A stretch of 64,000 nucleotides of DNA from Symbiodinium natans (GCA_905221605.1 CAJNDS010000001.1:3174749-3238748), one strand, 5' to 3'. Shown: positions 19,470 through 30,647, counted from the stretch's first letter. Program-made: numbers and translations. The notes: generated by a model not told the origin, from the letters alone.

Positions 19470-19691
19470 TTGAGGGTTTAGGGTTTAGGGTTAAACCCTA
19501 AACCCTAAACCCTAAGGCTCCACGGACAACTTTTGCAGGGTTTTTGTTGGGCCCAAAGGCCTGCTGATAAGAAGCGTTTTTTTGGCTATTTCGAGCCGAA
19601 GGGTATTGTTTGAAAGCAGGCTTTTAAGGGAGCACCATGCACTCATCCTCAGCTGCACACCTTGAAGAGCCACATGGGAAATACAGGGCGC

Positions 19692-19815
19692 CTACTTAGA
19701 GGTTCATGGGGCTGAATAACCACTTATAACTGGGCGTGTAACCCTACTGAAAATGCCCCTAAAGGGCCTTATAGGGGTTATCCCAATTATAAGTGGGGTT
19801 ATAAGCCTTGCTAAA
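19692..19815. mobile_element. family C element, diverged
   Basis: CTACTTAGAGGTTCATGGGG at the left. The interior palindrome CCACTTATAACTGGG / CCCAATTATAAGTGGG is strong. The right terminus is degraded. Confidence 0.55.
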
Positions 19816-20387
19816 TGTGGTTATCAAGTCCCATGCGCCTCCAAGTATAGAGAAGTACGAGTATGACCCCCTATATGAAGCAGGGTTTATATTACTATTG
19901 GTGAGTGTATATAAGGTTCCTTTTTTCATAAGTGTATATACTGGGTGTCCTTCTGAGGGTACAAGAGATATAAACCCTACTTCATATGGCTTCGTAAACA
20001 GCAACCCCCAATGCCGCTTCCAATCGAACAGCTCGCATGTTGCCTCCGAAGATCAAGTTTACGGGCACTTCTTGAGGTCTTGGATGTGGGTGCTGATCTA
20101 AAGGCTCTTCTGGCAAATTATTGAAGGCAAATTCTTGAAATTACTTAGGATTCCTACCGATTTACAAGGGAAGTCTAGGGTACTTTTGGGAAAACGGTGC
20201 TTTATGTTTCTGATTTTGGTCATCAGCAAGCTCTTCACTGGTCTTCTTAGCTTAGGAACTCAAGCAAAGTTACCATAGCAGGCGCTTAGGGTGATAGTAG
20301 CCCTAAATCTAGGGTCTCCATATGCATGCTGCCTGAACTTGCATGCTGCATGCCACTTTGCATGCTGCCTCAACGTTGTCTCTTTTC
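19816..20387. other. convergent strand-switch region
   Basis: Unique sequence without telomeric repeats between the last plus exon and the 3' end of the minus-strand cluster. It contains an inverted pair TATGAAGCAGGGTTTATA (19874) / TATAAACCCTACTTCATA (19969) and GCATGCTGCCT repeated three times at 20321-20371. No gene is called. Confidence 0.55.
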
Positions 20388-22529
20388 TCAGAGCACACAG
20401 GTCACCACACGCTTCGGCTGTGGCTTTCTCCCAGCGTCCAAGAACACGAGACTTGAGAGCATTGTCCTGTGTCTACGATTTAGAGCAAACGAGACTTGTA
20501 TGCTTTGTTTTCTCGACTCAAGTCTATAATGTTCCCCTCCTTTGACCCTTCTTCTTTTTGGGGGTGGCTCGTTCCGGGCTGCAGGGTGCTTTGCACGTTG
20601 CAGAAAGCTGTGCACCATGAAGAACGCCTGGCACATTGACCTTTCTAGAGGCTTCATTTGTTTGGTGCTCCACTTCGACTCATTCACCGCGTCCCTCTGC
20701 AGTTCGGGATTGTATGAAGCACCACAAGAGGTCCTCACTGATTCTTCAGATACAGCATCACTGCAGTGGCTTAGGTTAACTCATGAACTGCGCTCCAATT
20801 GCTACTATGGCCTAGGCTCTTGCCATCGTAAACCTTCCCAGCGTAGAGCTTGGCTTGGAAAAGTGGAAGCGTGCAGTCACGATGCACGATGTGATGCACT
20901 TTCCCATTGTCCGATAGAGGGTATTTCTGTAGCAGCCACTCTGGAACACTTTGCACCTGCGATAACATAGCACGTGAGGCACGTGCGGCCTCATCTCCAG
21001 GTTCTTGGGCCGATGCTTCGCCTTGTCGGTCCTGCAAAAAAAAGCACAAGAGTATGACTTAGTAGTTCCACAGAGAAGGCTGCGCAAATGCCAAAATGCT
21101 CACCACACTTGGAACCTGATTCGGCTCCACGCTTTGCTGCTCTTCCTCTTCTCTGTCTTGCTCATCCATGGCACGCAGCAGTTCTTCACCGGCCCTCGTT
21201 GCTGGATCGACTTCTTCCAGCTCAGCATCGATGCTGCAGTTTCTGTCCTGGCAGGCCCGCGTGTCTATCCTGTAGTTTCTTATGCCAGCGACTTCACTGA
21301 CAGTCCTCGTCACCCTCATCTGGTCCATGAGGGCCTTCGTCGTCTTTGTTCTTCGACTTTCTTTGAGCCTCAATTTCTTTCAGCTTGGCCTCCACTGCGT
21401 CGAGAACTGCGCGATCTAGCTTCGACGCGATCACATCGCAGGTCATCATTCTTCTTACTTTTGCACCTTTTGTTGCATTCTTCGGCATTCGGACGCCCAA
21501 AGACAAGAGAAGCTCATCCATTGCGGCAGATGTGATTTTCACGATCTCGCCCGTCTTGAACAAATAGCTGGCCAAATCGAACGCGACGGTTCCCCTGCGT
21601 AGAATTACCCCACCAACTTTCTGTTCCAAGAAAGTATCAGGCACGTGGACTGTGTATTCATACAAGGAAACCTTGGTTTTGTCAGATCAAGCCCAGACAT
21701 GCAAAATGCACGCGCAGCTCACAGTGCTCAAATCGAAAGGAGAAGATTCATTGTCACCTTCGAGCACTGGAGCACGATCTCCCGAAACATGCTCCTGTGA
21801 ATTCATTCACATGAGCAAGCGAAGACTTGCGTGAGTGCCAACACGGAGGTGAAAGAAGAAAAAATAATGCAGCCCAAGTCTCGGTCCATGCTTGAAAGCA
21901 AGGGCAGGAATCTTTGCAGTTGCGTCGGAGACACACTCAGTCATAGCCTTTACGTTATTGTGCATGGCAGGAACTCTGCTTTCGTCCACGGATTTTTCTG
22001 GCAGCAATCCGACGAAGTGGAATGGAAGCTCTTCCATCTCGATGGCCTTAAGCAATCTTAATTTCTGTTTCTCTACAAAAACCACAGCTCGTCATCTAAG
22101 GGAACTGCTCCTCATATTTTGTAACTTCCACTGCAGCTCCGTGTCGTGCATGACTCCTGTTGTTCTGCCCGAGCAAAGGAAGAACTCATTGTCGAGTTTG
22201 ACCAAGCAGCCCCTGTCCAAGCACGAGGACACCCAGAAGTGCTTCGTGGCATCCACGGCAGTCTCGTTGTTCCTGTCCAGACAGCAAGAAAAATGACTAC
22301 GTGGCACAAAAAGCACAGTGCGAAACTTCATTCACGTCCAGGGCCTGGCCCATACCTTGCACGCGTGCAACCAGTTGAAGCTGTGGTGGGTCTGACTGAA
22401 GGCCGACGTGCTCTGGAAGGGCTTGAGTATCTCTTCAACCTTCAGCTTCTTGCCTTGATGCAGGAGTAAATGAACTTGATGTATTTCTGTTCTTACTGCA
22501 ATCCGAAGTTTTTCGAGTTTGCAAGACAA
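20388..22529 (-). CDS. gene E, C-terminal exons of a very large dinoflagellate-type multi-copy family protein
   Basis: Open minus segments in order: LHQGKKLKVEEILKPFQ..HHSFNWLHACK (ends at GTATGGG donor near 22360), SHFSCCLDRNNETAVDATKH, EKQKLRLLKAIEMEELPFHF (22085-21880), TFLEQKVGGVILRRGTVAFD with KAKVRRMM-type basic helix (21665-21294), acidic EELLRAMDEQDREEEEQQ (21373-21080), then WLLQKYPLSDNGKVHHIVH, and a last exon 20738-20388 with NEPPPKRRRVKGG, a candidate nuclear localisation signal. Several frame changes between segments must be introns or, at 21294-21373, possibly a frameshift. Function unknown. Confidence 0.6.
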
Positions 22530-22546
22530 AAAACAAACAAATACAA

Positions 22547-22680
22547 GAAATATATATATATATATATATATATAGGTATTTATATATAGATATTTCTATA
22601 TATATTATAATATATTATTATTATATATTCATAATATATAAGAATATTTCATAATTATAGATACTTACATATAAATATGT
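22547..22680. repeat. AT-rich microsatellite inside gene E intron
   Basis: TATATA and TATTATATAT tracts of about 120 bp between two coding segments of gene E. Confidence 0.9.
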
Positions 22681-23310
22681 ATATTCTTCTCAGACGTGAC
22701 ACTCGGTGCTGCGCTGCTGGGCGACCAGATTTTGTGTTTGAGGGCACGCACGGAGTGACCGTGCCAGTCTTCCTCTGTTAACTCCACCGTCCGTGGCGTG
22801 TCCTGGGAATCAAGAATTCTGCGCTTCAGGCCTCGTACAGCCACCGTCATCAGGCTTGAGAGGGAATCCTTAAACCCACTGCAACGCTTTGCGGCTTGCT
22901 CCATCTCCCGGAAGACATGTTCGAGGTTTGCGCTTTGCCCGAAAGGCGGAAACCATGCCTCAGCCACCTGACGTACTTCAGGCTTCGCTTCGTACTTGTT
23001 CTTCTCCATGCAGGACATAAGCTCGCGGTAGTTGAAGAAGCGAACGTGAGGGCAGTTCAGGTGCAAGGTCTTCTTGGCTTGGGCGCTCCAGCTTTCTATG
23101 TCCAGAATCATGGACCATTCCTCTTTGGCCGCTGCCAGCGTTTCTCCAATCACCATCTCGTCTGCGTGCGGGCTGGCCAACACGGCAGCTCTGCAAGGGA
23201 AAGACTGCAGATACAGCCCATATTCTTTCAGCTCGTGCGCGCATGCAAGATAAGCAAGCAGCTGCTCCACTAGAATTTCGTGCTCCACGTCGGTTCGTCG
23301 AAATGTGAAG
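22681..23310 (-). CDS. gene E, long exon with LEHVFREMEQAAKR signature
   Basis: A single exon of about 200 codons, from TFRRTDVEHEILVEQLL through CRAAVLASPHADEMVIGET, EEWSMILDIESWSAQAKK, VRFFNYRELMSCMEKN, AWFPPFGQSANLEHVFREME and DSLSSLMTVAVRGLKRRIL to VELTEEDWHGHSVRALKHK. The order, a region with (L/T)EHxFxxMxxxxKR followed by a basic helix and an EDW motif, is the one I know from memory in a massively duplicated, uncharacterised dinoflagellate protein family. There is no recognised enzyme domain; transposon origin is an inference from copy number. Confidence 0.65.
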
Positions 23311-23496
23311 GCCAGAACCTTGTCTACGTGTCGGACTTATAAGAACAAAAGGACGGAAAAGAAGGCACGCTCGGAGTTCCTTTTTCCCCCCCCCCCCCAC
23401 ACAGCATCGCGCCGCGTCTTGCACGTAAGGCAAGTAGTGTGTGTTGAGAAACACACCTTGTCGGAGACATGGTTTGCTTGTTGGCGAATTAGGAGG

Positions 23497-24084
23497 TCAC
23501 TCAACGTCCTTCATGTGCTCACACATCTGGGAGGCAGCGTCTCGGACTGATTGTTTGAAGAGGGCGTACTGCTTTTCCCACTTTCTTTTCGAGGCGGCGG
23601 TCGTGTCGGGAAACGCTGGGCGACTTTCGGGTGAAGATTGCCACATTTTCTGCGCCGACTTGAAAACCTCTTCCTCGATGAACGTGGCTAGGACCCTCTC
23701 TCTCTTGGCAATAGCCTTTCGGACTTGCTCGGACTTCTCTTCCATTCCAAGCTGGGCCGCCATTGCCACGCTATGCTACTCCAGTATTTGAGCACTGACA
23801 TTCACGCAGCACGAAGAGAAGGCAAGATGAGACGCAACTGGACTTGCTGCAACTTCTGCGAATTTAGACAGCCATGTCGCATTCTCGTTCGCCACGACTG
23901 CGGTGTCTGCTTCATGGCCGAGCGTGCAGCTGGACAGGGCATCCCAGGCCAGGGCGCGCATTGTCTTGGAGTGATGGCCCTTGTTGAACTTCAGAACCAC
24001 ATTGTGTAGCCCGTGCAATATCTTCGCATCTTTTTGCTTAGATGAACAGTGGAATGTGTGGAATATGAAACCATCGTAAATCAT
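23497..24084 (-). CDS. gene E, middle exons
   Basis: Two joined segments: GLHNVVLKFNKGHHSKTMRA, CTLGHEADTAVVANENATWL (24084-23776) and the coiled-coil-like MAMAAQLGMEEKSEQVRKAI, RVLATFIEEEVFKSAQKMW to SVRDAASQMCEHMKDVE (23769-23497). They are charged and helical, without known motifs. A poly-C at 23388-23398 lies in the following intron. Confidence 0.55.
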
Positions 24085-24133
24085 GACGCTGAGAATTGGG
24101 AAGCATGAACTAGTTTCGGCTCAAAGTCTTACC

Positions 24134-25061
24134 GACTCATGAACCATATTCGTCATTGCTGTCTGAAACCAGACAAGGCGCGAGCTGCACTGCAAGGTCT
24201 CGGAATGGAGCCATGAGCACTCTGGTCGATTTGAAGAGAGCGTACACACTCTCATCAAGCAGCGCCTTAGTTTGTCGGGGCTAGAAGCATTCCTGCAGTT
24301 TGGGCTTGCGTCACATGGACTAGCGGCTACTCAAGGTAAGCTGCTCTGATGCACGTGTCCAGCACTTTGTCGTACGGTTTCTCAGAGGCGTTGGTCTTGG
24401 ACATGACGGCGTATGGGTTCACCCCGACCTGCAGATCACAGCTCAGTCTCGGCAATGCCCCTCTCCTCATTGACAAGACCGGAGCCTCTATGCCGGCCCA
24501 GAATATGAGAAGCAATGTTGAGGAAAACTGGCATCTCATCGAGGCAAAAGTCCAAGCACACCACCGTTTAAACTCGAAGCTCTCCGTGTGGCTCCTTTGA
24601 ATTCAGTAGCAGTACCACGGCACGCGTTGTTTATGCCAGTTGCTCCGAAACATGCAGCAGAGTCTCCGAACAACCTTGCCCAGGATATCCATCGTCCTCT
24701 GGAAGTTATCCTTTTCTTCGCCACGTGTGTCAAGTCCATTCCTTAGATTTAGAACAGCAAGACAAACACTGCTTTGGAAGCCACCGCGAGCCAAGGCTCT
24801 CGATGAGAATATCTCTTTGGAACATCTCCATGAGCAAGTCCTTCGGCTGAGCCTCGGTTGTTTTTCAGTTCGGGCGTTCGGCAAAGGTTCTCTTTGTAGG
24901 TAAGCAGCTATGTTCAAGTAGCGCCGGCCGGCTTCAGCAAGCTTGTTACCCATGGCGCCGGTGTTCCAGGGCGTCCTGCGGCATCGGAAAAGCCAAGAGG
25001 TCAACGATGTCATGCCTCGCACGAGTGGGCAGCGCACAGCAGAGCGATCCTGACGCTGCAA
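24134..25061 (-). CDS. gene E, middle exons with several short introns
   Basis: Coding-like minus segments: MGNKLAEAGRRYLNIAAYLQ (from 24953), KDLLMEMFQRDILIESLGSR (about 24840), FLNIASHILGRHRGSG with NEERGIAETEL (about 24535-24440), VGVNPYAVMSKTNASEK (24432 on) and PDKLRRCLMRVCTLSSNRP to FQTAMTNMVHES, which ends at the donor GTCG|GTAAGA near 24134. Frames differ, so introns are needed between them. Confidence 0.5.
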
Positions 25062-25107
25062 GGCTCATCCTGAACTGCCCAGCCACGCTTCATGAGAGGA
25101 GTCGACT

Positions 25108-25596
25108 TCAGAACCCTTTGGCAATGCGCGTGTAGTTTGTGCCTTGGATTCTCAGACTTGTTAAGGGTCTCAGCAGGAAAGGAACGAAGCTTAAAACCTC
25201 TGAACAGTTTCGAACAAGACGCGACTCGTCGCGGTTGAGTCCCACGGCTGCACCCTTGCTAGCTAAATACTGGAACGCTGCGAACAACGGCCCGCCCTCG
25301 TCGGGCGCAAGAACCAGTCTTGTGTGCGTGTTGTGAAAGGGCACATCGAACCGTGACTCTCCGCTCACTGCGTTCACAACGAAGGCCATATCCACGCCCT
25401 CGATGACGTGATGATGACGTGTCTCGGCAACACGGTCCACCGGCTGTAGCAAGTCTTGCGGGAAGATGTCGTCGAAGTCAATGTTTACGTGCTGCAAGAC
25501 GTGCATCACTGCTTTCATGTTTTCTTTCGCATCGACTCTCTCCTGCTGGATTTCGTTCAGGGCTCGCGGCCTTGATATTTTCTTGAGCAGAAACAT
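25108..25596 (-). CDS. gene E exon with DEGGPLFAAFQYL block
   Basis: A long frame: VMHVLQHVNIDFDDIFPQDL, HHVIEGVDMAFVVNAVSGE, LVLAPDEGGPLFAAFQYLAS, GLNRDESRLVRNCSEVL, LRPLTSLRIQGTNYTRIAKG. The block hydrophobic-D-E/Q-G-x5-hydrophobic followed by R-D-x-S-R/H-x-x-R-N and a GxNY motif is, from memory, a hallmark of the expanded dinoflagellate family. It could be the core of an uncharacterised enzyme, possibly of a mobile element; no catalytic assignment is made. Confidence 0.65.
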   Translation of the reverse strand: MFLLKKISRPRALNEIQQERVDAKENMKAVMHVLQHVNIDFDDIFPQDLLQPVDRVAETRHHHVIEGVDMAFVVNAVSGESRFDVPFHNTHTRLVLAPDEGGPLFAAFQYLASKGAAVGLNRDESRLVRNCSEVLSFVPFLLRPLTSLRIQGTNYTRIAKGF

Positions 25597-25613
25597 AAGA
25601 ACAACTCAAGGCC

Positions 25614-26632
25614 CTATCCTGGGATTTGATTTGAGTTGAGTAGCATCTTGGGGCGATGTTCTTCACTCTTGGGCTTTGCCACCAGTCGCTCAGTGCAAGA
25701 GTCGGCTACGCGGGCAGCCGCAGTCATCTTTGTGCCGGTATCCACACTGCTAGCGTGAAGATCACTCATCCTTTGCAGAGTAAGCACTGCTGCGAAGTCA
25801 TTCACAGCCACGACTGGCAACCAAACCTGAGCTTGCCCGCTCGTTTTTGTTTGTTTGCGGTGACTTGCAAGTCTCCGACAAGGGGCGTCCATCTTTCCTT
25901 TGGGGCTTGCGTCACATAGGATGGAGATGCTGCGAAAACTCTGGGATTTCAGCTCCTGCGCATAGCGAACTGAAGCGTGTGACATACGTGCACGCTGCAA
26001 GGGGGCCTCTGAAACACTCTTCGTGGCGGAGACCAGATGCCGGAACACAAAGTCGGCAGTTGTCCTGAAGCGTGACAGAAATGTTAAACCACAAGTACGA
26101 CACTGACATTTTCGAACGTTAGCCACAGCACGCCTCGAGTAGTGGGCAGGCTTGATGTCGTCCAGGCCCACAGACTCCAGTGTGGAATCTGCGTTGTCAC
26201 TCATGAAGCCTCCCCCTCGACTCAGGAACCTTTCAACTGCCAGTTGGTTGGAGACTTTGGGTTCTCCTCTCAGCTCGCGGCCGTCCCTTGGCTGCATGTG
26301 TGAACAGCTGCACTGAAAGCATGTTGCAAATTTCACAAAATCCATATTTTTCCTTGCTACTTTTGCTGCAGGGTTTCTTTTTGGCGGGGTGTAGCAAATC
26401 CTCCGGAGCGGGCTGAGGCATTCGAGTCTTCAGTATGCTGGGTAGATGACTCTCTGCAAGTTGACCCACCCGATGCAGGAAGCGGCGTTGCAGCCGTGCA
26501 TATTTGACACCGTCCTGCATCAACATCAGTAGCGTCGTATGACCCACAATCCAAGTATGCTAAACACCCAACAAACGGTCCTGAAAAGCCTCGTCGTGGG
26601 GCATTCGGAAAAGGAACCAAGCGAATACGCAT
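25614..26632 (-). CDS. gene E, N-terminal exons with Cys-rich segment
   Basis: Segments: YARLQRRFLHRVGQLAESH, MPQPAPEDLLHPAKKKPC, KEKYGFCEICNMLSVQLFTH (one C-x2-C), then EPKVSNQLAVERFLSRGGGF, STLESVGLDDIKPAHYSRR, RMSHASVRYAQELKSQSFRS and ISILCDASPKG. Related long proteins usually begin with a small Cys-rich motif and have a (Y/C)xDGSP-like block near the middle, comparable to LCDASPKG here. Start codon not fixed. Confidence 0.5.
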
Positions 26633-26919
26633 AAGCGGATACCTGACATGTAAAAGGGTTAGGCTTCTATATAGGGTTTAGGGTTTAGGGTTTAGGGGTC
26701 AAGGGAGTCTTGGGGTTCTTGGGGCGAAGGTGCGGTTGGCCTGTCTGGAGCTTCCGCTGGCTCGGAGTGAGAAGCTTGTGCTGGCGCCACCTGTCCGCAA
26801 GGAAAAATGCCAGGTTCTTTATTCCTTAAAAGCAGCAGTCATGACCAGCCTCTGTGTCATCCCGCAGAAGTCCAGAAAAGTCTCAAGGCTCTCACGCTCA
26901 ACACAGCCCATGCGTATCT
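26633..26919. other. intergenic with four TTTAGGG-type units
   Basis: GGGTTTAGGGTTTAGGGTTTAGGGG at 26676-26700, one of few telomeric blocks in the minus-strand cluster, lies between genes E and D and not inside an identified intron. Confidence 0.6.
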
Positions 26920-28031
26920 TCAAGAGACCTCGCAAGAAACAAAATCGTCCGTTAATTTCGCTTTGTAATCTAAGACAGACAAATGACATTCAGCTTGACC
27001 CGGCAGCAAGTCCAAGTCTGCATCCGCTGGGACGCAGCAGCCAACGATGACTTCAAAAGCGAGGATCGATGCCTTCTGTAGGTCAGGCTTGCAGCCACGC
27101 ACTTGCAAACCAACGCCGACCTGGCCACGAGAACGCGTAGTAGGGTTCGGTGTTTAGGGTTAAGGGTTGGTAGTTCAGGGTTAGGCCTTGATTGCAGGCA
27201 TGGGACAGCAAAGATTGCACCAGCTGTTGTCATGCCGTCGAAGTTCAGTCTTAGCCGGTCTGTGTCCACGGCCGAACTCCTTCCACGGTATTCTTGCTTC
27301 CTCACGATGTGGACGGAGATGTCCAGCTTCCATGCTTTGGCCAACGTGAACCCTTGCTGGTCACCCCTGGGCTGATTCAACGTGGGAGCAGTGGCTGGGA
27401 GTCCCCCTTCCAAAAACAAATGCAAACAAGATACAATTTCGTAAACCAATTGTGGAAGGCTTGACTGCGGCCCATGACTTTCCACAGTTCTTGCGTCCTC
27501 CAGAGATACACGTAGCCTTCACAGGATTCCTCCGGAACCTTTTACAGGGTTCAGGGGCTGGGTTTTAGGGCTTAGGGTCTTCAAACGTACAAACTCGGAG
27601 AGCAACCATTGAGCCTTGTGCATCTGGAAGACTCCCTGAAAACCGTTGCGCGTTTGAAGATAAAGCAGCTCCGTGTCCACGCATCGTTTGGGCGTGCTCT
27701 GGCTTTCAGGTGACGTGCTGGGAGAGCCCGCTACATCAGCGGGCTGCTGGGTTGGTTCTTCCTGGAAGAACCGGGGCCGCACGTGCAAGCCCATCTCAGA
27801 GCATCTTTCGCGGTACTCATCCAGCGTCTCCTAAAACAAAGCAGGCATGGATCAGGGGCCAAACAAAATACCACAAAGGTCTGTCCAAAATGTCGAGGCT
27901 CCTCCCACCCAAGTTTGGAAATCTCTTGCCGGCCCAGGGATCTGCCAGCATACAGCGCCGAATCTATGAAGCTGATCTTCTCGTGAAACTTCTGTTTTAA
28001 AACAGATGCATTCTCTGGATCACTCGCAGAC
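26920..28031 (-). CDS. gene D, five exons, unknown conserved protein
   Basis: Exons from 28031 (acceptor CCCGGCAG): SASDPENASVLKQKFHEK, FIDSALYAGRSLGRQEIS; from 27830 (acceptor TTTTAG): ETLDEYRERCSEMGLHVRPR and VDTELLYLQTRNGFQGVF to LLSEFVRLK; 27538-27447: VPEESCEGYVYLWRTQELWK, MGRSQAFHNW with GT donor; from 27406: LPATAPTLNQPRGDQQGF, KLDISVHIVRKQEYRG and DTDRLRLNFDGMTTAGAIF; last 27118-26920: CKPDLQKASILAFEVIVG to LTDDFVSCEVS and a stop. Splice sites are good and phases compatible where tested. The protein may continue upstream of 28031. Family not recognised. Confidence 0.6.
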
Positions 28032-28040
28032 CTGCCGGGC

Positions 28041-28213
28041 GAGGCAGCACGCAATAGATTTGAGGCAGCACGCTAGCTGAGGCAGCACGCTGAAAACAGG
28101 AATCTGGGCCCAGGCACTCCAGTATTTCTTTGAGTCTCTCGGCAAGCCATGTTCGGTCGGCCATTCCTGAGCTGAGCAAGGTTGGGCTAGATTGGCTGTG
28201 TGTGCTCACCAGC

Positions 28214-28250
<37 letters not shown>

Positions 28251-28565
28251 ACCAAGCCCCCCCCCTCCCCCCCAAAAAAAAAAACGCAAACTGGAAATTG
28301 AGGCAGCACGCACCTAGCAAAATCGAGGCAGCACGCTCCATTTTGCTTTGGTGTAAATGGCCAGGGTGGTTTATGGGGGTTTTCCGGCCGCCAGAGATTT
28401 CAGAGTGCTGCCTCAACTTTTTGTGCCGTTACAGTGCACGCACACGGCCAGCGGCCCCCAGGCAGCTGGCACGTCTGGGCGGGAGCTAGAACGTACGCGT
28501 GCCAGGCAGCACGCAGGTAACCGAGGAAGCACGTCGCGCTCGTCGTGCGTGTGAGGCAGCACGCA
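28041..28565. repeat. cluster of the 12-mer GAGGCAGCACGC
   Basis: Direct copies (exact or one to two mismatches) near 28041, 28062, 28079, 28300, 28325, 28503, 28523 and 28552, and one inverted copy GTGCTGCCTCAA at 28406. The copies have different flanks, so this is not a simple tandem array. A further copy lies at 36271, near the start of gene A. Confidence 0.8.
28217..28250. repeat. poly-C tract (34 C)
   Basis: Uninterrupted C run followed by C-rich text and A12, in the gap between genes D and C. Confidence 0.97.
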
Positions 28566-29423
28566 CCACAGCGAATAGCAAATGAGGTTTCCGTGATCCC
28601 TTTTAGTTGCACTCAAACCACTGGAATCCCGAAACAAGAGAACCGAGGGGCCAAACCTGACAGAAAAGAACCTGAACAAAGCCAAGAGTCCCCTAGCCGA
28701 GATTGCACAGCTTGCGAAAAGCACAGGATGCTAGAGTTTAGGGGCTTTGGCCTAGGGTTTTGAGTTTGGAGCTCCAGGCTGGCCGATACAGGGCCTCTAA
28801 GGGCTAGGGTGGGGGGTTTAGGGTTGAGGAGTTCAGGTTTCGCGGGCTTAGGGTTTAGGGTCTAGGGCTTATAGTTTAGTGTTCAATCCTAAACCCTAAA
28901 CCCTAAAGCCTAGACCCTAAACCCTAAACCCTAAACCCTAAACTGAACCCTAAACCCTAAACCCTAAACCCTAAGCCCTAAACCCTAAACCCTAAACCCT
29001 AAACCCGAAACCCTAACCCTAAACCCTCACCCTAAACCCTAAACCCTAAACCCTTAACTTTTAAACAGCCCTAAACCCTAGACCCTAAAACCTTAAACAC
29101 TAAACCAACCCTCTGTCCTATGCTGAGCATAGACGCTGCAGAAGGGGGGCGTGCATACTGGAGCCTTGTTAAGACAGGAAGCATGAGAGAACACCTGTCT
29201 GAATTCATAAAAACTGCACGGTTGAAAGAGTTCCTTTTCGGGTCCTGTGGACAGAAGTGCTCGGCCGAGCCTTTCCGGTGCACCCCCCCCCTAGTCTGAA
29301 AGCAGCAACTACTTCAGTCGCCGGCATTGAGGCGGTTTTTGCTCGGCGTGACCTGGCAAGTTTAGGGTTTAGGGTTTAGGATCTAGGGGTTAGGGTTTAG
29401 GGTCAGGGCTTAGAGGCAAGGGG
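28566..29423. repeat. intergenic region with telomeric blocks
   Basis: Variant TTTAGGG text at 28735-28880 faces a CCCTAAA array at 28888-29060, then unique text and another TTTAGGG block at 29359-29400. This is the largest telomeric cluster within the minus-strand gene group; it lies between genes. Confidence 0.75.
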
Positions 29424-30640
29424 CTAGGGTTGAGGGGAATCCCAGAAGGCCTGGTTGTCCTTCATAGTCTGGGCCCAAGCATCAAACATCTGCTTGCCCT
29501 TGATGCTCATCTTATTGTAGAAATCTTTGGAGTCTCCAAGATGGTCCTTCAAGGCTCCTGGAGCGTGCATACTTGGACTAGACAAGCGGACTTTCAAGAG
29601 CAAGACCGGTTTTTCAGTCAGTCCTGGCTCAGCACAGCAATCGTAGACAGTGTCTGGGGTGTACATCTGCTCTCGGATCAAAATTTGCAGCATGAGCCGA
29701 ATGTCCGGCCTGATGCTAAGAGCAGCAGACAAGGTCCACTTGGAAGGTTTCTTTTAGGGGGGGACGAAAATGACAAGGCCCTCACGGCGACATATTCTCG
29801 GGCACACTCTTCAGGACACCCATGTGGAAATTGTGAATGTCATCCTTCAGGTCCTTGGCCACGCTGGACCAGAACTTGGGGGCGTCGCAGTCGTCGTCCT
29901 CCACCTTCTGCTTCTTCGGATTCTTGCCAAACTTTGCTGTGAACAAGTCCTCGTCCGAGGACTCCTGGTTTACGCCTTTGGAGGTCTCCTCATCATTGTC
30001 CTCTTCCTCGTCCTCCTCTGGCTCCTCCTCTCCTTCCTCCTGAAAGTCTTCCCGGCGCACCAGCTGGCCTGAGGAGACGCTCATTGGTTTCGATTCTTCC
30101 TCCCGGTCCCGCTTTCCCTTTCCTCCTGCACGCCGGGAATTCCTTGCACTGTTCGTTGTGCTTGTCTTCAGGCTTTTCTGAAGGTCAGACAGGGCCTCCT
30201 GCACACGTATGCATGTCTACATGTTGGAAACACGCAGACACACAGACACAGACACACAGACACAGACACACAGACACAGACACGCGCACACACACACACA
30301 CTCTCTCACACACACACAGACACACACAGAGACACAGACCCACAGCCTGACGCGGACAGACACACGCAGTCTGCAACCGGGGAAAAGAAGCAGGTCCTTT
30401 TTGAGCTCGTTCATTCGGTCATGCAGCACCAAGTCCAAGGCTGCTTTCGTGGTCCTCTTTGCCCTGAGGCCCCAAAAAAGGCACTTTCCAAAAACAAACA
30501 CACGAAGAAACAGAGAAGCAAGACAGCATACTTTAAGTGCAGCCTGCAGTTCTTCCGCATCAGAGCACGTACGACTTTGCAGCCATCTCGCAAGCTCGCA
30601 AGGTTGACGATGTTCACGTTGGCCAGCGTCTTGCCAGTGC
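29424..30640 (-). CDS. gene C, P-loop NTPase-like protein with acidic region
   Basis: Exon 30640-30532 begins with a split Gly codon and reads [20 protein letters not shown] then [17 protein letters not shown]: a Walker A tail (xGTGKT), as in SF1/AAA-type NTPases, whose first residues lie in an upstream exon beyond a telomeric intron. Exon 30463-30378 continues in phase: [20 protein letters not shown]. Exon 30198-29786 is charged: [53 protein letters not shown] and ends at GTGAGG. The last segment to 29424 reads [17 protein letters not shown] and [19 protein letters not shown]. The Walker B motif was not located. Donors at 30532 (GTATGC) and 30378 (GTTGCA) are GT type. Confidence 0.6.
30225..30370. 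repeat. (CA/GA)n microsatellite in a gene C intron
   Basis: ACACAGACACAGACACACAG text of about 140 bp. The Thr/His-rich and Cys/Val-rich open frames across it are artefacts. Confidence 0.95.
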
Positions 30641-30647
30641 CTGGGTC

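Noticed and set aside
20812-22469. Plus-strand open frames within 20.4-26.6 kb
   Set aside because: They are shadows of minus-strand exons, which have better composition and splice signals.
30084-30607. Thr/His-rich and Cys/Val-rich proteins
   Set aside because: Translation of the CA/GA microsatellite in a gene C intron; the minus-strand exons on both sides explain the region.
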